Source: Platerodrilus igneus (lineage: Eukaryota; Arthropoda; Insecta; Coleoptera; Lycidae). From it: a stretch of 64,000 bases of DNA. Location: NCBI GenBank assembly GCA_036346225.1, contig JARFIW010001458.1:3906001-3970000 (forward strand). The letters are read 5' to 3'. Both the position numbers and the translations under genes were made by a program. This document shows, piece after piece, positions 12,861 to 25,310 of this stretch. The notes below the pieces were generated by a model. It had not been told where the DNA came from. It did no database searches and was given only the letters and a program-made list of their open reading frames with translations. Each line of letters starts with the position of its first letter. Positions within the stretch are counted from its first letter, which is position 1.

Positions 12861-13849
12861 TAATAACTGTACTTAAACATGGTGATTATTATAAACAACT
12901 ACAGCTCTTGGTTTTGCAATACTCTCAACTAATGTTAATCCTTGGCAGCCACAGGCTGCTTAACCCCCTTCACATACCCCTGAATCTCGGTGAAATAGGG
13001 AATATAATTAGAAATCAATAGAAGGCAATAGAGTTGTATATAAGCTGTTGGGAGAATTGCAGGAAACTGTGTGGGCTAGCTCAGAACATAAATAAGCTGA
13101 GGTACATGTCCAACCAGTTTCAAGACGTAAAACCTAGTGACGAAAAATAAGTGTTCTTAAATCTGATGATTATTATAAACTACTGCAGATGGTGGTAGTG
13201 AAATATTTTCAACTAATGTTGATTATGCGAAAGGATAAATTGGAGAAACTATTAATTCGACAAAGGTTCAAGTGCTGGGGGAACTTGGCAGCCAAAGGCT
13301 TCTTACCCGCATTCACAAACCACTGAATATCAAGGAAATAGGGTATAAACTGTAAAACAAGAAAGAACAGCAGCTATGTTCAAAGACAGCGAACATAGAT
13401 ACATGAAGAAATCTGATCAAAGCATAGTGTGGAGCACAGCACTATGAAATAGGGGCAGTAGAAAAAGCAGACAGAAAAAGATAGAAGCTCTCTGGAATGT
13501 AGTGCTTCAGATGTATGAGGATGGTAGCATGGACAGACAAAGTTAATAACAAGTAGGTTGTTGAAATAGTAGAGGAGTAAGGATATCTGTGAAAAACGAA
13601 AAAACCATAGGAGAAATAGAAGGACAGGATACATGCTAAGGCATTTCTGAAGGAAGAGTACGGGATATATTGCAAGCAGAGATAAGAAAAGATAGGTAGA
13701 GGTAGACCGAGATCAGACTTTTGCACACAAACAGTGATAGATGCCGACTCTGCAAATTTCAGGAAAATGTGTAGGTTGGTTCAGACTAGGAAACAATGAG
13801 GGTACGCGTCAACCAGTTCTAGGACTAAAGACTTGATGATAATGATGAC
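12861..13849 (+). repeat. Reduplicated 3' tail of RTE copy B
   Basis: Parallel to copy A: GATTATTATAAACAACTACA (12,883) and GATTATTATAAACTACTGCA (13,168) begin two rounds. GCCACAGGCTGCTTA (12,949) and GCCAAAGGCTTCTTA (13,290) are the matching middles. 13,380-13,800 is a decayed extra copy of the RT C-terminal segment ending in the true 3' terminus at 13,849. Confidence 0.75.
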
Positions 13850-13876
13850 ATATATTCTTAATTCGCAGAAAATAAA

Positions 13877-13985
13877 ACTTTAGTCAGCCTTAGGATTCTA
13901 ATTACCAAGTAAACGATTTTAATGTTTGCTGTATCCACATTAAAATTTTTTATTTGGTAATTAGAAGTCTAAGGCAGACTAAAGT
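13877..13985. repeat. 109-bp long-stem hairpin (foldback/MITE-like)
   Basis: ACTTTAGTCAGCCTTAGGAT... pairs with ...AAGGCAGACTAAAGT across arms of about 48 bp separated by a loop of about 10 nt (TTGCTGTATC). Only a few mismatches are visible. It lies 27 bp after the end of RTE copy B. Confidence 0.85.
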
Positions 13986-16204
13986 CGTTTGAGAAGCCCT
14001 TGGTGCTTAAAGTTTTTTTAATCTTACTTAAAATTTCCATCTTATGTTATAGGGCTACTTACACTTGTATATGTTTATTTTAAAATAAAAATCACTTGAA
14101 AGTTAAATGTTAAATTATTAAAGTTGATCGTCTGACTCAACATATGTAAATATCTAAAGTTTTTGGTGGTCGATCATATTAAAGATCTTGTGAATGTTTT
14201 AGAATGCTATTTAAAACCAGACGTCTGAACATATTATGTCTTGTTTTTTAAACATTTTGGTTTGAGCAAAACAGATTCAATAGAGTCTAGTTTCTGTTTC
14301 AAACTGTTAGTGTTATGTTGCAGAATTAACCCAAGCCGTTGTAGACCAGCTCATATGCGAACAATGAGTTAGTATACGTGTTGTTTGATAATTTTGCTAT
14401 GAGTTTCGTACTTATAGAGGTTAGTCATTCTTGAGGATTTCTATACTCACCCTCAAGTGTATTATTTACATCTCCATCATACACCAAGGCAGCGGAGCCG
14501 ACCATTTTATCTACAGTTCATTGATTAGACCCTTTAACTAAACGACATCTTGTCTAGAAATCGTCATCCCCACTCCCAAGCTTATGTTCACCGCAAACTT
14601 AGAAAGTCAGTTAATCGTTTTGCAAAAATGATTTTCTTATTTCCACATGCCATTTTCTAACACTAACCCAGGGTCTGATATTAAAACAGGCAACCTAAGA
14701 TTCTTCTCTCATCATTGCTATATGATAAAAGTCCCAAAAGCTATCGATACAAAGGAAGTGACGACAATGAAAAAGTTAACAACAGCTGCCTTGAAAGGTC
14801 TTTGAATTTCCTTCTCTATGTTAGAACATTTGAGCGTTAACCAATCTGATCAGAAATAAGATCTATACTCAAAAGGTGGACCTTCCGAGCTGCGTCTCGG
14901 ATTTACCTACTACCTCTATGGTAAAAGGAGTTTCTCTTACAACGTGCAAAATTCTTACTTTAGTTACAAATTAAAACTCCATCTCACTACACCTAACCAA
15001 TATTACATAACATAATTCCAACGGCTAATAATAAAAACTTATAAACTATTCCTAACTGGCTATATATGCATTTTGCTGAAACCATTGTGTTTTAGTTTTC
15101 TCTATATAACCAACTGAAGTGTAAGTACTAAATTAGCTACAATATGATTTCGTTTGCCGTTTCTCATAACACGAAAGATAAGCTTGTACAAATCCCGGTA
15201 GTTCTTTCTATTTCATTAAGGTTTATGCATCATCAATACCATAGGTAATAAATATAACAATATCCATGCGTATGAAACGACATGTAATTCTGTAAGCTTT
15301 TAAAATAAAATTTTATTAACTAGGATTATATTACCCTAAGGAATTCCATAATAGGCCAGGTGCCTTTTATTAGGATGTTGCAAGTAAACAAAAACCTAAC
15401 GGTTGTTAAATAGGATGCCGATTCGGCAGAAGGTTAGGCTAGGTGACTGCTTGTTACTAACTTGCGCTAATCGTCGCGTTCTGAATTCCGTTGTATCGCA
15501 ATCACCCGAATCCAATTTCAAATTCCGCCGCGCTGTATTTATTACCTGATTACGACGTATTCTGCACTTGACCGAAGTTGTAGAGCATCAATTCGAATTC
15601 ACTGCTTCGACTACTGTTGTCTGGTTTTATAAACGCGGTCGCCTCTGGGGTCACTGAACGATTTTTCCTTCCTAAAAGTTGTTCGTTCAGAATGTTCTAT
15701 TTTCGAGGTCTTTGCGCTTTCCGTTCACTCGATATCTCATTTTTGGCACATGTGAACTCTAATTATTTTACACAATTTCTGCTGCTAGTAACAATGGATC
15801 TTGGTTTTTCGTTTCCTATGCAACACATTTTGTGATTGGTTTTATGTTTATTGCTTTTTTAATCGGTTCCGCTATATAAATGCAAGTGTCATGCTGCATT
15901 CGCATGTCATGTTGTGGTTTATTTTTTTGGTTATTATGTCTAACTATGACGCGAGATCTATGTCTCTAAACTACACATTGTCTTCTCATGATTGAATATT
16001 TTGTTAAGGCCGTGTGATTTTGTATAAAAAGCTCCAATGTGAACGGTTACCTTCCGTTTCTGTCTTGAATTATTTTAATTTTATTCAAAAGGATATAAAG
16101 TACCAATAGTTACCAACATTTTTATAAAATTTCTTAACTTTCAGTGTACTTCCCTGTTTATTTATCCATCCTAATGTAATACTAGACTGAAATAGCAACG
16201 TCGT
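13986..16204. other. Intergenic DNA without a recognised gene
   Basis: No conserved coding motif. From about 15,420 to 15,800 the sequence is less AT-rich and has more CpG than its surroundings, with a TATAAA at 15,628 followed by GCGGTCGCC; it may be a decayed promoter or LTR, but no partner repeat is visible here. Confidence 0.4.
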
Positions 16205-16216
16205 TAAATGTAAACT

Positions 16217-16514
16217 CCCTTACATGTGATTTTCCAATGCTCCAACTGAAGGTACTACATTGGCCAAGAAGCGAGTTCCTTTACCAGGAAAATTTGGAGT
16301 TTTGCCGAACCCTTGCTGTTCCAAGCAGGGTAGGGATCTTTAACGTGCATGACACCACCCACACACGGGACCTCCATTTTACCTCTCAACCGAATGAGGG
16401 TGCATTTTTGTGAAAAATGCTCGCCTAACATTTTTCAAGCGAACCGTGTCGGGATTCGAACCCGGGACCTTGGGCGTAGTAGTCACACACATACCACTAA
16501 GCCAGCGAGCCGTC
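16217..16514 (-). mobile_element. tRNA-derived SINE, copy 1
   Basis: Read on the minus strand, the 5' end is tRNA-like: TGGCTTAGTGGTA fits an A box and GGTTCGAATCC (complement at 16,452-16,462) is a perfect B box. A central domain shared with the copies at 18,229 and 58,562 follows, including GTCATGCACGTTAAAGATCC and GGTTCGGCAAAA. The flanks carry a 12-bp target-site duplication with one mismatch: TAAATGTAAACT (16,205-16,216) and TAAACGTAAACT (16,515-16,526). This fixes the element at 298 bp and shows LINE-mediated insertion. The tRNA-like part is an internal Pol III promoter, not a tRNA gene. Confidence 0.9.
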
Positions 16515-16526
16515 TAAACGTAAACT

Positions 16527-17661
16527 ACCAAAGCTTTTCAACTCTACAGGGTGTATCTTTACTTAAAAGCAAACCCACTAACTGTAAACTAATAAATTTA
16601 TTCCTACTATCTAAGGGTTGCCTAAATAACGCGCCAGCGTTACAGTTTTTTACACGAAATCAAATTGAACATATTGCATATTCCTGATTAGTTATAGAAC
16701 TGATACGTACAACTATTTCTTCATAAAAGGTAAACTTTGAATATGAACAAACACTTGAATAACGAAACAAAATGAAACTTAAATAGTAACATTTACTGAG
16801 CCTTATGATGCGTATTTACCTACAAAAATGCAATCTGTACAGGAGCATGTCTAAAAACTATTTCAGTAACACCGACAAGCTTATCCAAAAACAATAGCTT
16901 ACTGCCTTTAAGTAAAACGGAAACCTGGAAATTTAAGAAACCGAAATATTTCCTAAAGTTCGTAGTAAATCCAATACGATAATCCAATTTTTTAAAGAAT
17001 GTAAACATATGTTAACCTAACTTATAAAACAGATTCCTACGTAATTAAGATGCATAAGTTATAGTTAACCAAGGGTACAATCTCTCGAAATTGTTGATAG
17101 CTTGACTTTCTATTCTATTCTACCAAGCAAACTGAAATATTCATCTTTAGATAGTATGCTGCTATCTTGTGACATGGGTGAGCCCTAGTGCTAAGGCCTT
17201 ATAAATATTCAAGCATCCCATGTGAAAAATGAAAAAATTATCGTATCATTTGATTATGCCAACGTTATATTTATCACTAAGCTCATTGGTATATTAATTT
17301 ACTAAGTTTACTTTTTACGATTTGGTGTGGTCTTACGTTTACAACAAAGTAAATCTAATTAATGTGTCATATTTCATCTAGCGGTAAGCAGATTAAAAAT
17401 ATTAACCTTCCAAAATTTGCTTTAAGCAGGTTTTGCACTCAAGATGCAATTAATGCACTCTATAGTTTGATTTTCAAAAATACATTACAAAAACGCATTA
17501 ACAGAAACTGAGGCATCCTATACCTTTCGTGGGTGATACGTTTTCATTAGAAATGGTGCGATATTAAACAAACCTAATTGGGCATGAATTACCTCTTTGT
17601 GAGTACTGACATTTGTTGGTGTACGTTATAGGCACGTTAATACATACACGTGTGCGGATGG

Positions 17662-17663
<2 letters not shown>
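16527..17663. other. AT-rich intergenic DNA
   Basis: No gene, repeat or RNA structure recognised. Confidence 0.5.

Positions 17664-17708
<45 letters not shown>
17664..17708. repeat. (TG)n microsatellite
   Basis: Uninterrupted TG dinucleotides. Confidence 0.97.
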
Positions 17709-17710
<2 letters not shown>

Positions 17711-18228
17711 AATCAAACCACGTGCTAGCGCAGTCCGTTTGTGTACACGTGCATTAGTTTATACATTTATGGCAGCTTCCGTATGCTAGAATGCTTATCA
17801 ATCTTAGGTAGTGCATGTGAGCTGACGACAATCCATGTAAAAGAACGTGCAGTTTTATTACAGCATATGTACGCAGCCATGGCCTATATATTTAAATGTA
17901 CCAAAACTCGCTTAAACAAAGCGAAGCGCGGTCCGGTACCGAAGTTGCACAGGAAAGATCATCGCCCAATTATGCCATGTGCTGCACCGCGAAAAGCCAA
18001 GATAAACGTGGTATGAAATTAATTCCGTGTATTTGAATGTACCAGTATTCGCTTAAGCAACACAAAGTCACGGCGCAGTGCACAGAATTACAGCGCTAGA
18101 ATCCCAATCAAAGAAATTTTCTTCCACGTGCATCGTTTCACTTTCGATCGAATACAATCATCTCGGACTTATACTGTCACTATATAATTTTATTTACTGC
18201 TTAAAAGCTGTTACAGTAGCTACACACC
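17709..18228. other. Intergenic; no supported gene
   Basis: Contains open frames of up to 91 codons without family resemblance. GCTTAAACAAAGCGAAGCGCGG (17,909) and GCTTAAGCAACACAAAGTCACGG (18,051) hint at a degenerate direct repeat of about 140 bp. Confidence 0.35.
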
Positions 18229-18506
18229 CTACATTTGATTTTCCAATGTTCCACCCGAAGAAAATACATTGGCCAGGAAGTGAGTGTTTTTTTATCTGGA
18301 AATTTTTAATTTTGCTGAACCCTTGCTTTAACGTGTGAGATAACACTCACACACGGGACCTCCGTTTTACCTATCATCCGAACGAGGGTGCAATTTTGTG
18401 AAAAATACTCGCCTAACATTTTTCAAAAGGACCGTGTCGGGATTTGGACCCCGGACATTGGGCATAGTATTCAAACGCATACCAACTACAACACGGAGCC
18501 GCCTAA
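18229..18506 (-). mobile_element. tRNA-derived SINE, copy 2
   Basis: Same family and orientation as copy 1, more diverged: it has lost part of the centre (the AAAGATCCCTACC block) and its B box reads GGTCCAAATCC. A 12-bp target-site duplication with one mismatch flanks it: TAGCTACACACC (18,217-18,228) and TAGCTACATACC (18,507-18,518). The hexamer satellite starts about 11 bp beyond the right duplication. Confidence 0.88.
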
Positions 18507-18529
18507 TAGCTACATACCGTGAACGCCAC

Positions 18530-19716
<1,187 letters not shown>

Positions 19717-21337
19717 GTCTACGCTTAATGCGTATTATTTATAGAAGAGCAGATAGCTGTAGTTTAACATGTATGTTTGAAATCAAGTTTTTAGTGCTCG
19801 GTTTAAAAGAAGGGAAAGGCAGTTTATACCAAGGACTTCTTGGAAACATTCAACATTGCCGTAAACAATATAATCGTTGCTAAAATTTCTAAGTATTAAT
19901 TTACCAAGCTTGAAAATAGATGTCAAGGATTTCTAGCTAAACGCTCAAGCTAGTTTTAAACAAATGCAAACAACAACGGATTCGACAAATAATCTTGAAG
20001 GTTAAATACAAGCAGAGATCGATATTAAATAAAGACGGATTATTGCTAGCATGCCTTTAGAATAAGATAAAAGATTGCATATGTTAAGGGTTCATTTGAC
20101 CTTGTAAGAAACTGGGGGACAAAGACAAGGATTAAAATTTAGAGATACGATTCAGACGCAGCATGGGTGCAATAAACATCGTTTAAAATATGTGGAGTAG
20201 AGAATAGACTTTAAGGACTGGGGTAACGTGCATAGAAGGAACGAAGATGGATTATTGATTCTTATATATAGAAGGAGCTTAGACGATAGTTTAGAGAGGG
20301 AAAATGCTAGTTAGGGTAAGCATGATTGTAAACAAGGAGTAAAAAAAAGAAGGGAGATATTGAATACAGGTTAGACAAGGATACAGCGAACGGGTTGTAA
20401 TAATAAAAAATACAGAAAGGGTAAAAAGAAAGAAATAAAAAATTTTCGTAGGTGAGTTAGACTAACCTGTATATGCGTATTTTGAAGGCGTAATATAGAT
20501 TGTAGAACTTGTGTCAGTTTGAGCAAGGGTTTTCGGCGAATTTAACATCCATTGTATATTTTCGTAGTAAATCGTTTGTTTGTTTAGAAAATTTCTGAGA
20601 TTTGAAGACGGTTGGTGCACAGCTGCCAGTTTTAAGTCAAAATAATGAACGTTATCGGAGGAGTTTTTAGAATTATGGACGGTTGAACGTTGTTTGTGCG
20701 CGCGTAGTTTGTAGAATCGTATCGACGGTTTGAAAATTTACCAAAAAGGTTTATTTGTTTGTAGTGGTGTGTTTTGAGAATTACAACTAGACAGGGGTCA
20801 GGATGTCTATATAAACACTGAGAGGCAGTGGACGGCTCTCTTTTACTTCTCATTCAAGCTTCGAGTAATATTAGCAACCACAAGTATGTAACTGGTGATT
20901 CTAATAAATTAAATCAAGTTAATTAAAACATGCACAAGTTAGTGTTTTGTTGTATAAGCAGTTCAACGAGGTTATGCAGTACATTTGAATATACAAATCT
21001 TGCGTTAGAACTGTAAGTAAAACTCGCATGCTATTTTCGATTGTTGGTGCAAGATAAACATTTTATGGAGTAGTGGGCATTAAATGGATCGACGTGATAG
21101 TGTACTGAGGCTAGTTGGATCCGTAGATGAAAGCTAAGATTTGAAAATACTATAATTTGGTAGACGAGAGACTTGGATAGCAGATGGTTCCTGGTTGGTT
21201 CCTGAACGTGCAGTCATAATCGAGGGCAGTATCTTCGATGGTTTAGTTGCAGATCCATGTGAGGTGGTGCTTACCAGGTAACGATTTTTGTGAAACTTTA
21301 TTTTGTTGTGTGCATTTGGTGCGTTATGACATTTAGT
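19717..21337. other. Intergenic DNA without recognised gene
   Basis: No coding family seen. The only suggestive signals are the TATA box listed at 20,808 and a CAGGTAACG splice-donor-like site near 21,278. Confidence 0.4.
20808..20860 (+). promoter_or_regulatory. Possible Pol II core promoter
   Basis: TATATAAA (20,808-20,815) lies about 40 bp before TTCTCATTCAAG, a pyrimidine-rich initiator-like stretch. No open reading frame that I recognise follows, so it may be a promoter of a decayed element or chance. Confidence 0.25.
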
Positions 21338-23447
21338 GCCGTATCGAGGATATTCTCCTCACCCGCAGGCTGGTGTTCTCAACAACAAACAAGTGAATTG
21401 TGACATTATAACTTAAATCTACCTAATTTATACTAATTCTAAATCTACTGAAGCGGAACCAGTTTAATCTTGCTTTCTCATCGGTTGTTGACCAATAGGG
21501 AAAGCAAAGCAGATGACTCTATTGGCCCTTTATCGGTGTTTAAGAGGGGTCCTTTATGTTTAACAATTTTAATTGATTCATATGCATTTAAGGAGGAAAA
21601 CGTTGGTACCGTTTTAACAATTTAACATTTTCTAGTTTAACGGGTGGCTGGTTTCAAATATATGTTTGGCGACCTGAGACCTTTCATATTTACCATATTT
21701 GAAGTGAGCAATGTGTTCTTTAAATCTTGTTGTTATATTCCTCTTGGTCTGACCAATATATTTTGAAAACACCCTGGCCCTGCACAACTAATTTCATAAA
21801 TCCCCGACTTTTGCAATTTTTCCACCTTGTCTTTTGGATTACCTAGCAAATCTTTAATTTTATTAGTATTAGTGAAAGCAATTTTGAAATTACACTGTTT
21901 GAATATTTTATCAAGACCCTTTGTGGTTTTGTGAAACGGAAGTTTAACATATTTAACATTATCGTTAGAGGTGGTTGATTGCAAAGTCGTTGATTTACGG
22001 ATGTTGATCCTATTTTTACACTTTCTGAAAATATTATCTATAATATCAGAAGAGAAACCATTGTAATTCGCTATTTGTTTAATAAGAGCAAATTCCTTAT
22101 TAAATCTGTTTTTACTTAAAGGGAAATTCAATAATCTATTAATTACAAAGTTAAATGAAGCCAACTTATGTTGTATGCTATGATTAGAGGAAGACAAAAT
22201 AAAGCGATTTACATTGGTTTCTTTTCTATAAATGTCAAATTCTAATTTATTACCATTTCTAATTACTAATGTATCTAAAAGGGTAATTGTCCATTATTCT
22301 CTAGTTCATACGTAAATTTTATGCTTTGAAATTTTGAATTCATTTCTTTAAGAAAATCATCAACATTTGATTTAGAAGTGTCAAAACTGCAAAATATCAT
22401 CCACGTACCTTAACCATATTCTTGGGAAGTATTTGGAGTTTTCTTTTAACTCGGTTTCAAAACGAGACATAAATAAATTTGCTATGAAAGGTGATAAGCT
22501 ATTTCCCATTGCTGTGCCTTCATGTTGTTCGTACAACTTGTTGTTGAATTGAAAACAGTTCTGGGACATGCAATGCGAAACAAGCGATATAGTCCTCAAC
22601 TTTATCATCATCAATATCACTATCTATAAGAACATCCTTTAAATATGTTAAAGTACGTGGTATTGGAACACTAGGGAATAATGAACTGACATCAAATGAA
22701 ATTAAAATTTCGTTCTCTTCTAATGTGATATTTTAATTTTATTAATGAACTCTAAAGAGTTTTGTACAGACAAACTATTAAACTTTAAATTCTTAAATTC
22801 ATTTGACAGCCATCGTGATAATAGTAAGTCGGTGAGTTGATACCTGAAACTATTGGTCTCATCGATTTATTATTTTGTGAATCTTTGGTAAACAGTAAAG
22901 CTTTGGCATTTCAGGATTCGAAATTTTAATTTTAATTTTAATGTGGGCGAAATTAGGTTTGGACATTCTTTCAAAACAGACTCTGTTGATTTAATCATTT
23001 TATTTAAAGGAACTTCATTTTACGTTTTTGACTATTGGTCTGTAAAGACCCTCAGACACAAAGTCTCTACTCTATCAACATAGTCTTGTTTATCCAGAAT
23101 AACCAACCTATTCCCCTTATCAGCCTTTAAATAATAACAATTCTTTTGTCGTAAATCTTTAATAATCAGATGATCTTTCCTTGTTTGTTCTGAGGCATTC
23201 CTTGCGTAAGTGCGTAAGTTGTTCGAAAGTTGAATTTTGCACGCGTTTCTAATAAAGTTTTTTGAATTGTCATCTAATTTTGAAATGGATTTTTCAATGC
23301 CAGAAATAATGTCTTTCAAAGGAGTTTTCAAATGATCTACTCCAAATTTTAGGCCTCGATCAAGGAAAGTCAACTCTTCATTATTAAAGATTTTCGACGA
23401 TTCGTTAACAACTATTGACTCTAATTGAGGTGAAGTAATTTCCAGTT
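21338..23447 (-). pseudogene. Penelope-like RT plus GIY-YIG, left (inverted) copy
   Basis: Read on the minus strand from about 23,447: an N-terminal linker, YYLKADKGNRLVILDKQDY, KLYCLPKIHK-type fingers, a DVSSLFPSVPIPR-type motif A region, EHEGTAMGNSLSPFIANLF (motif B), WLRYVDDI (motif C, near 22,400), and SGIYEISCAGPGCFQ, the start of a GIY-YIG nuclease domain (near 21,790). This RT-GIY-YIG order is the Penelope/Neptune-type architecture. A two-base loss after YVDD and further breaks interrupt the frame. It faces away from the right copy at 23,458 and reaches about 55 codons further toward the N-terminus. Confidence 0.9.
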
Positions 23448-23457
23448 TTGTTATTAT

Positions 23458-25205
23458 TTAAAGGCTGATAAGGGGAATAGGTTGGTTATTCTGGATAAAC
23501 AAGACTATGTTGATAGAGTAGAGACTTTGCTGTCTGAGGGTCCTTACAGACCAATAGTCAAAAAACGTAAAAATGAAGTTCCTTTAAATAAAATGATTAA
23601 ATCAACAGAGTCTGTTTTGAAAGAATGTCCAAATCTAATTTCGCCCACATTAAAATTAAAATTAAAAATTTCGAATCCTGAAATGCCAAAGCTTTACTGT
23701 TTACCAAAGATTCACAAAAATAATAAATCGATGAGACCAATAGTTTCAGGTATCAACTCACCGACTTACTATTATCACGATGGCTGTCAAATGAATTTAA
23801 GAATTTATAGTTTAATAGTTTGTCTGTACAAACTCTTTAGAGTTCATTAAAAATTAAAATATCACATTAGAAGAGAACGAAATTTTAATTTCATTTGATG
23901 TCAGTTCATTATTCCCTAGTGTTCCAATACCACGTACTTTAACATATTTAAAGGATGTTCTTATAGATAGTGATATTGATGATGATAAAGTTGAGGACTA
24001 TATCAAGCTTGTTTCGCATTGCATGTCCCAGAACTGTTATCAATTCAACCTTTCATAGCAAATTTATTTATGTCTCGTTTTGAAACCGAGTTAAAAGAAA
24101 ACTCCAAATACTTCCCAAGAATATGGTTAAGGTACGTGGATGATATTTTTGCAGTTTTTGACACTTCTAAATCAAATGTTGATAATTTTCTTAAAGAAAT
24201 GAATTCAAAATTTCAAAGCATAAAATTTACGTATGAACTAGAGAATAATGAACAATTACCCTTTTTAGATACATTAGTAATTAGAAATGGTAATAAATTA
24301 GAATTTGACATTTATAGAAAAGAAACCAATGTAAATCGCTTTATTTTGTCTTCCTCTAATCATAGCATACAACATAAGTTGGCTTTATTTAACTTTTTAA
24401 TTAATAGATTATTGAATTTCCCTTTAAATAAAAACAGATTTAATAAGGAATTTGCTCTTATTAAACAAATAGCGAATTACAATGGTTTCTCTTCTGATAT
24501 TATAGATAATATTTTTAGAAAGTGTAAAAATAGGATCAACATCCGTAAATCACGACTTTGCAATCAACCACCTCTAACGATAATGTTAAATATGTTAAAC
24601 TTCCGTTTCACAAAACCACAAAGGGTCTTGATAAAATATTCAAACAGTGTAATTTCAAAATTGCTTTCACTAATACTATTAAAATTAAAGATTTGCTAGG
24701 TAATCCAAAAGACAAGGTGGAAAAATTGCAAAAGTCGGGGATTTATGAAATTAGTTGTGCAGGGCCAGGGTGTTTTCAAAAATATATTGGTCAGACCAAG
24801 AGGAATATAACAACAAGATTTAAAGAACACATTGCTCACTTCAAATATGGTAAATATGAAAGGTCTCAGGTCGCCAAACATATATTTAAAACCAGCCACC
24901 CCGTTAAACTAGAAAATGTCAAATTGTTAAAAGCGGTACCAACGTTTTCCTCCTTAAATGCCTATGAATCAATTAAAATTGTTAAACATAAAGGACCCCT
25001 CTTATACACCGATAAAGGGCCAATAGAGTCATCTGCTTTGCTTTCCCTATTGGTCAACAACCGATGAGAAAGCAAGATTAAACTGGTTCCGCTTCAGTAG
25101 ATTTAGAATTAGTATAAATTAGGTAGATTTAAGTTATAATGTCACAATTCACTTGTTTGTTGTTGAGAACACCAGCCTGCGGGTGAGGAGAATATCCTCG
25201 ATAGT
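23458..25205 (+). pseudogene. Penelope-like RT plus GIY-YIG, right copy
   Basis: 5'-truncated: it starts inside the LKADKGNRLVILDKQDYVD block. RT motifs continue through KLYCLPKIHKNNKSMRPIVS (23,690), WLRYVDDIFAVFD (24,124) and LPFLDTLVIRNG (24,258). GIY-YIG is intact locally: KSGIYEISCAG (24,732), KYIGQTKRNITTRFKEHI (24,779) and YESIKIVKH. The frame ends LLSLLVNNR at 25,067. A deletion of about 57 bp near 24,042 removes RT motif B (EHEGTAMGNSLSPF in the left copy), and other frameshifts occur, so the protein is dead. The 3' flank retains sequence complementary to the left copy up to about 25,205. Confidence 0.9.
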
Positions 25206-25249
25206 GTTTAAAGCAACAATATAGTAAATTATACAGCTAATTTTTTTTT

Positions 25250-25296
25250 CCCTTACTGATGATGACCACATAGTGGTCGAAATACGTATCTAGTAA
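25250..25296 (+). ncRNA. Hammerhead ribozyme-like motif of the Penelope-like element
   Basis: All core elements are in order. CTGATGA (25,256-25,262); stem II GACCAC (25,264-25,269) pairing with GTGGTC (25,273-25,278) around loop ATA; GAA (25,279-25,281); then ATACGTAT (25,282-25,289) as stem III, and C25,290 as the predicted cleavage base. Short stem I pairing flanks the core (TTA 25,253-25,255 with TAG 25,291-25,293, including one G-U). Stem III is a perfect 8-nt palindrome, so it would be stable mainly as a dimer. Hammerheads in the terminal repeats of Penelope-like elements are known; this one lies about 190 bp after the RT/GIY-YIG frame. Confidence 0.8.
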
Positions 25297-25310
25297 TTTA
25301 AATATTTTTT

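Larger units (their letters stand above)
9598..13849 (+). mobile_element. RTE/BovB-like non-LTR retrotransposon, copy B
   Basis: The fullest copy of the family, about 4.25 kb, with the same 5' start and 3' TGATGATAATGATGA end as copy A. Leader sequence matches copy A through GAGGAACCAGACTAAGACAG (9,723), then continues into an N-terminal endonuclease block that copy A lacks. Multiple nonsense and frameshift changes are visible, so it is a dead copy. The same strand and spacing as copy A suggest independent insertions of one family, or a segmental duplication followed by divergence. Confidence 0.88.

Noticed and set aside
16440..16514. Possible tRNA gene (good A and B boxes)
   Set aside because: It is the 5' head of a SINE: a conserved non-tRNA body follows, two related copies exist, and the whole is flanked by a target-site duplication.
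17741..18338. Host gene between the TG repeat and SINE copy 2
   Set aside because: Short frames with no conserved pattern, and the second one runs into SINE sequence.
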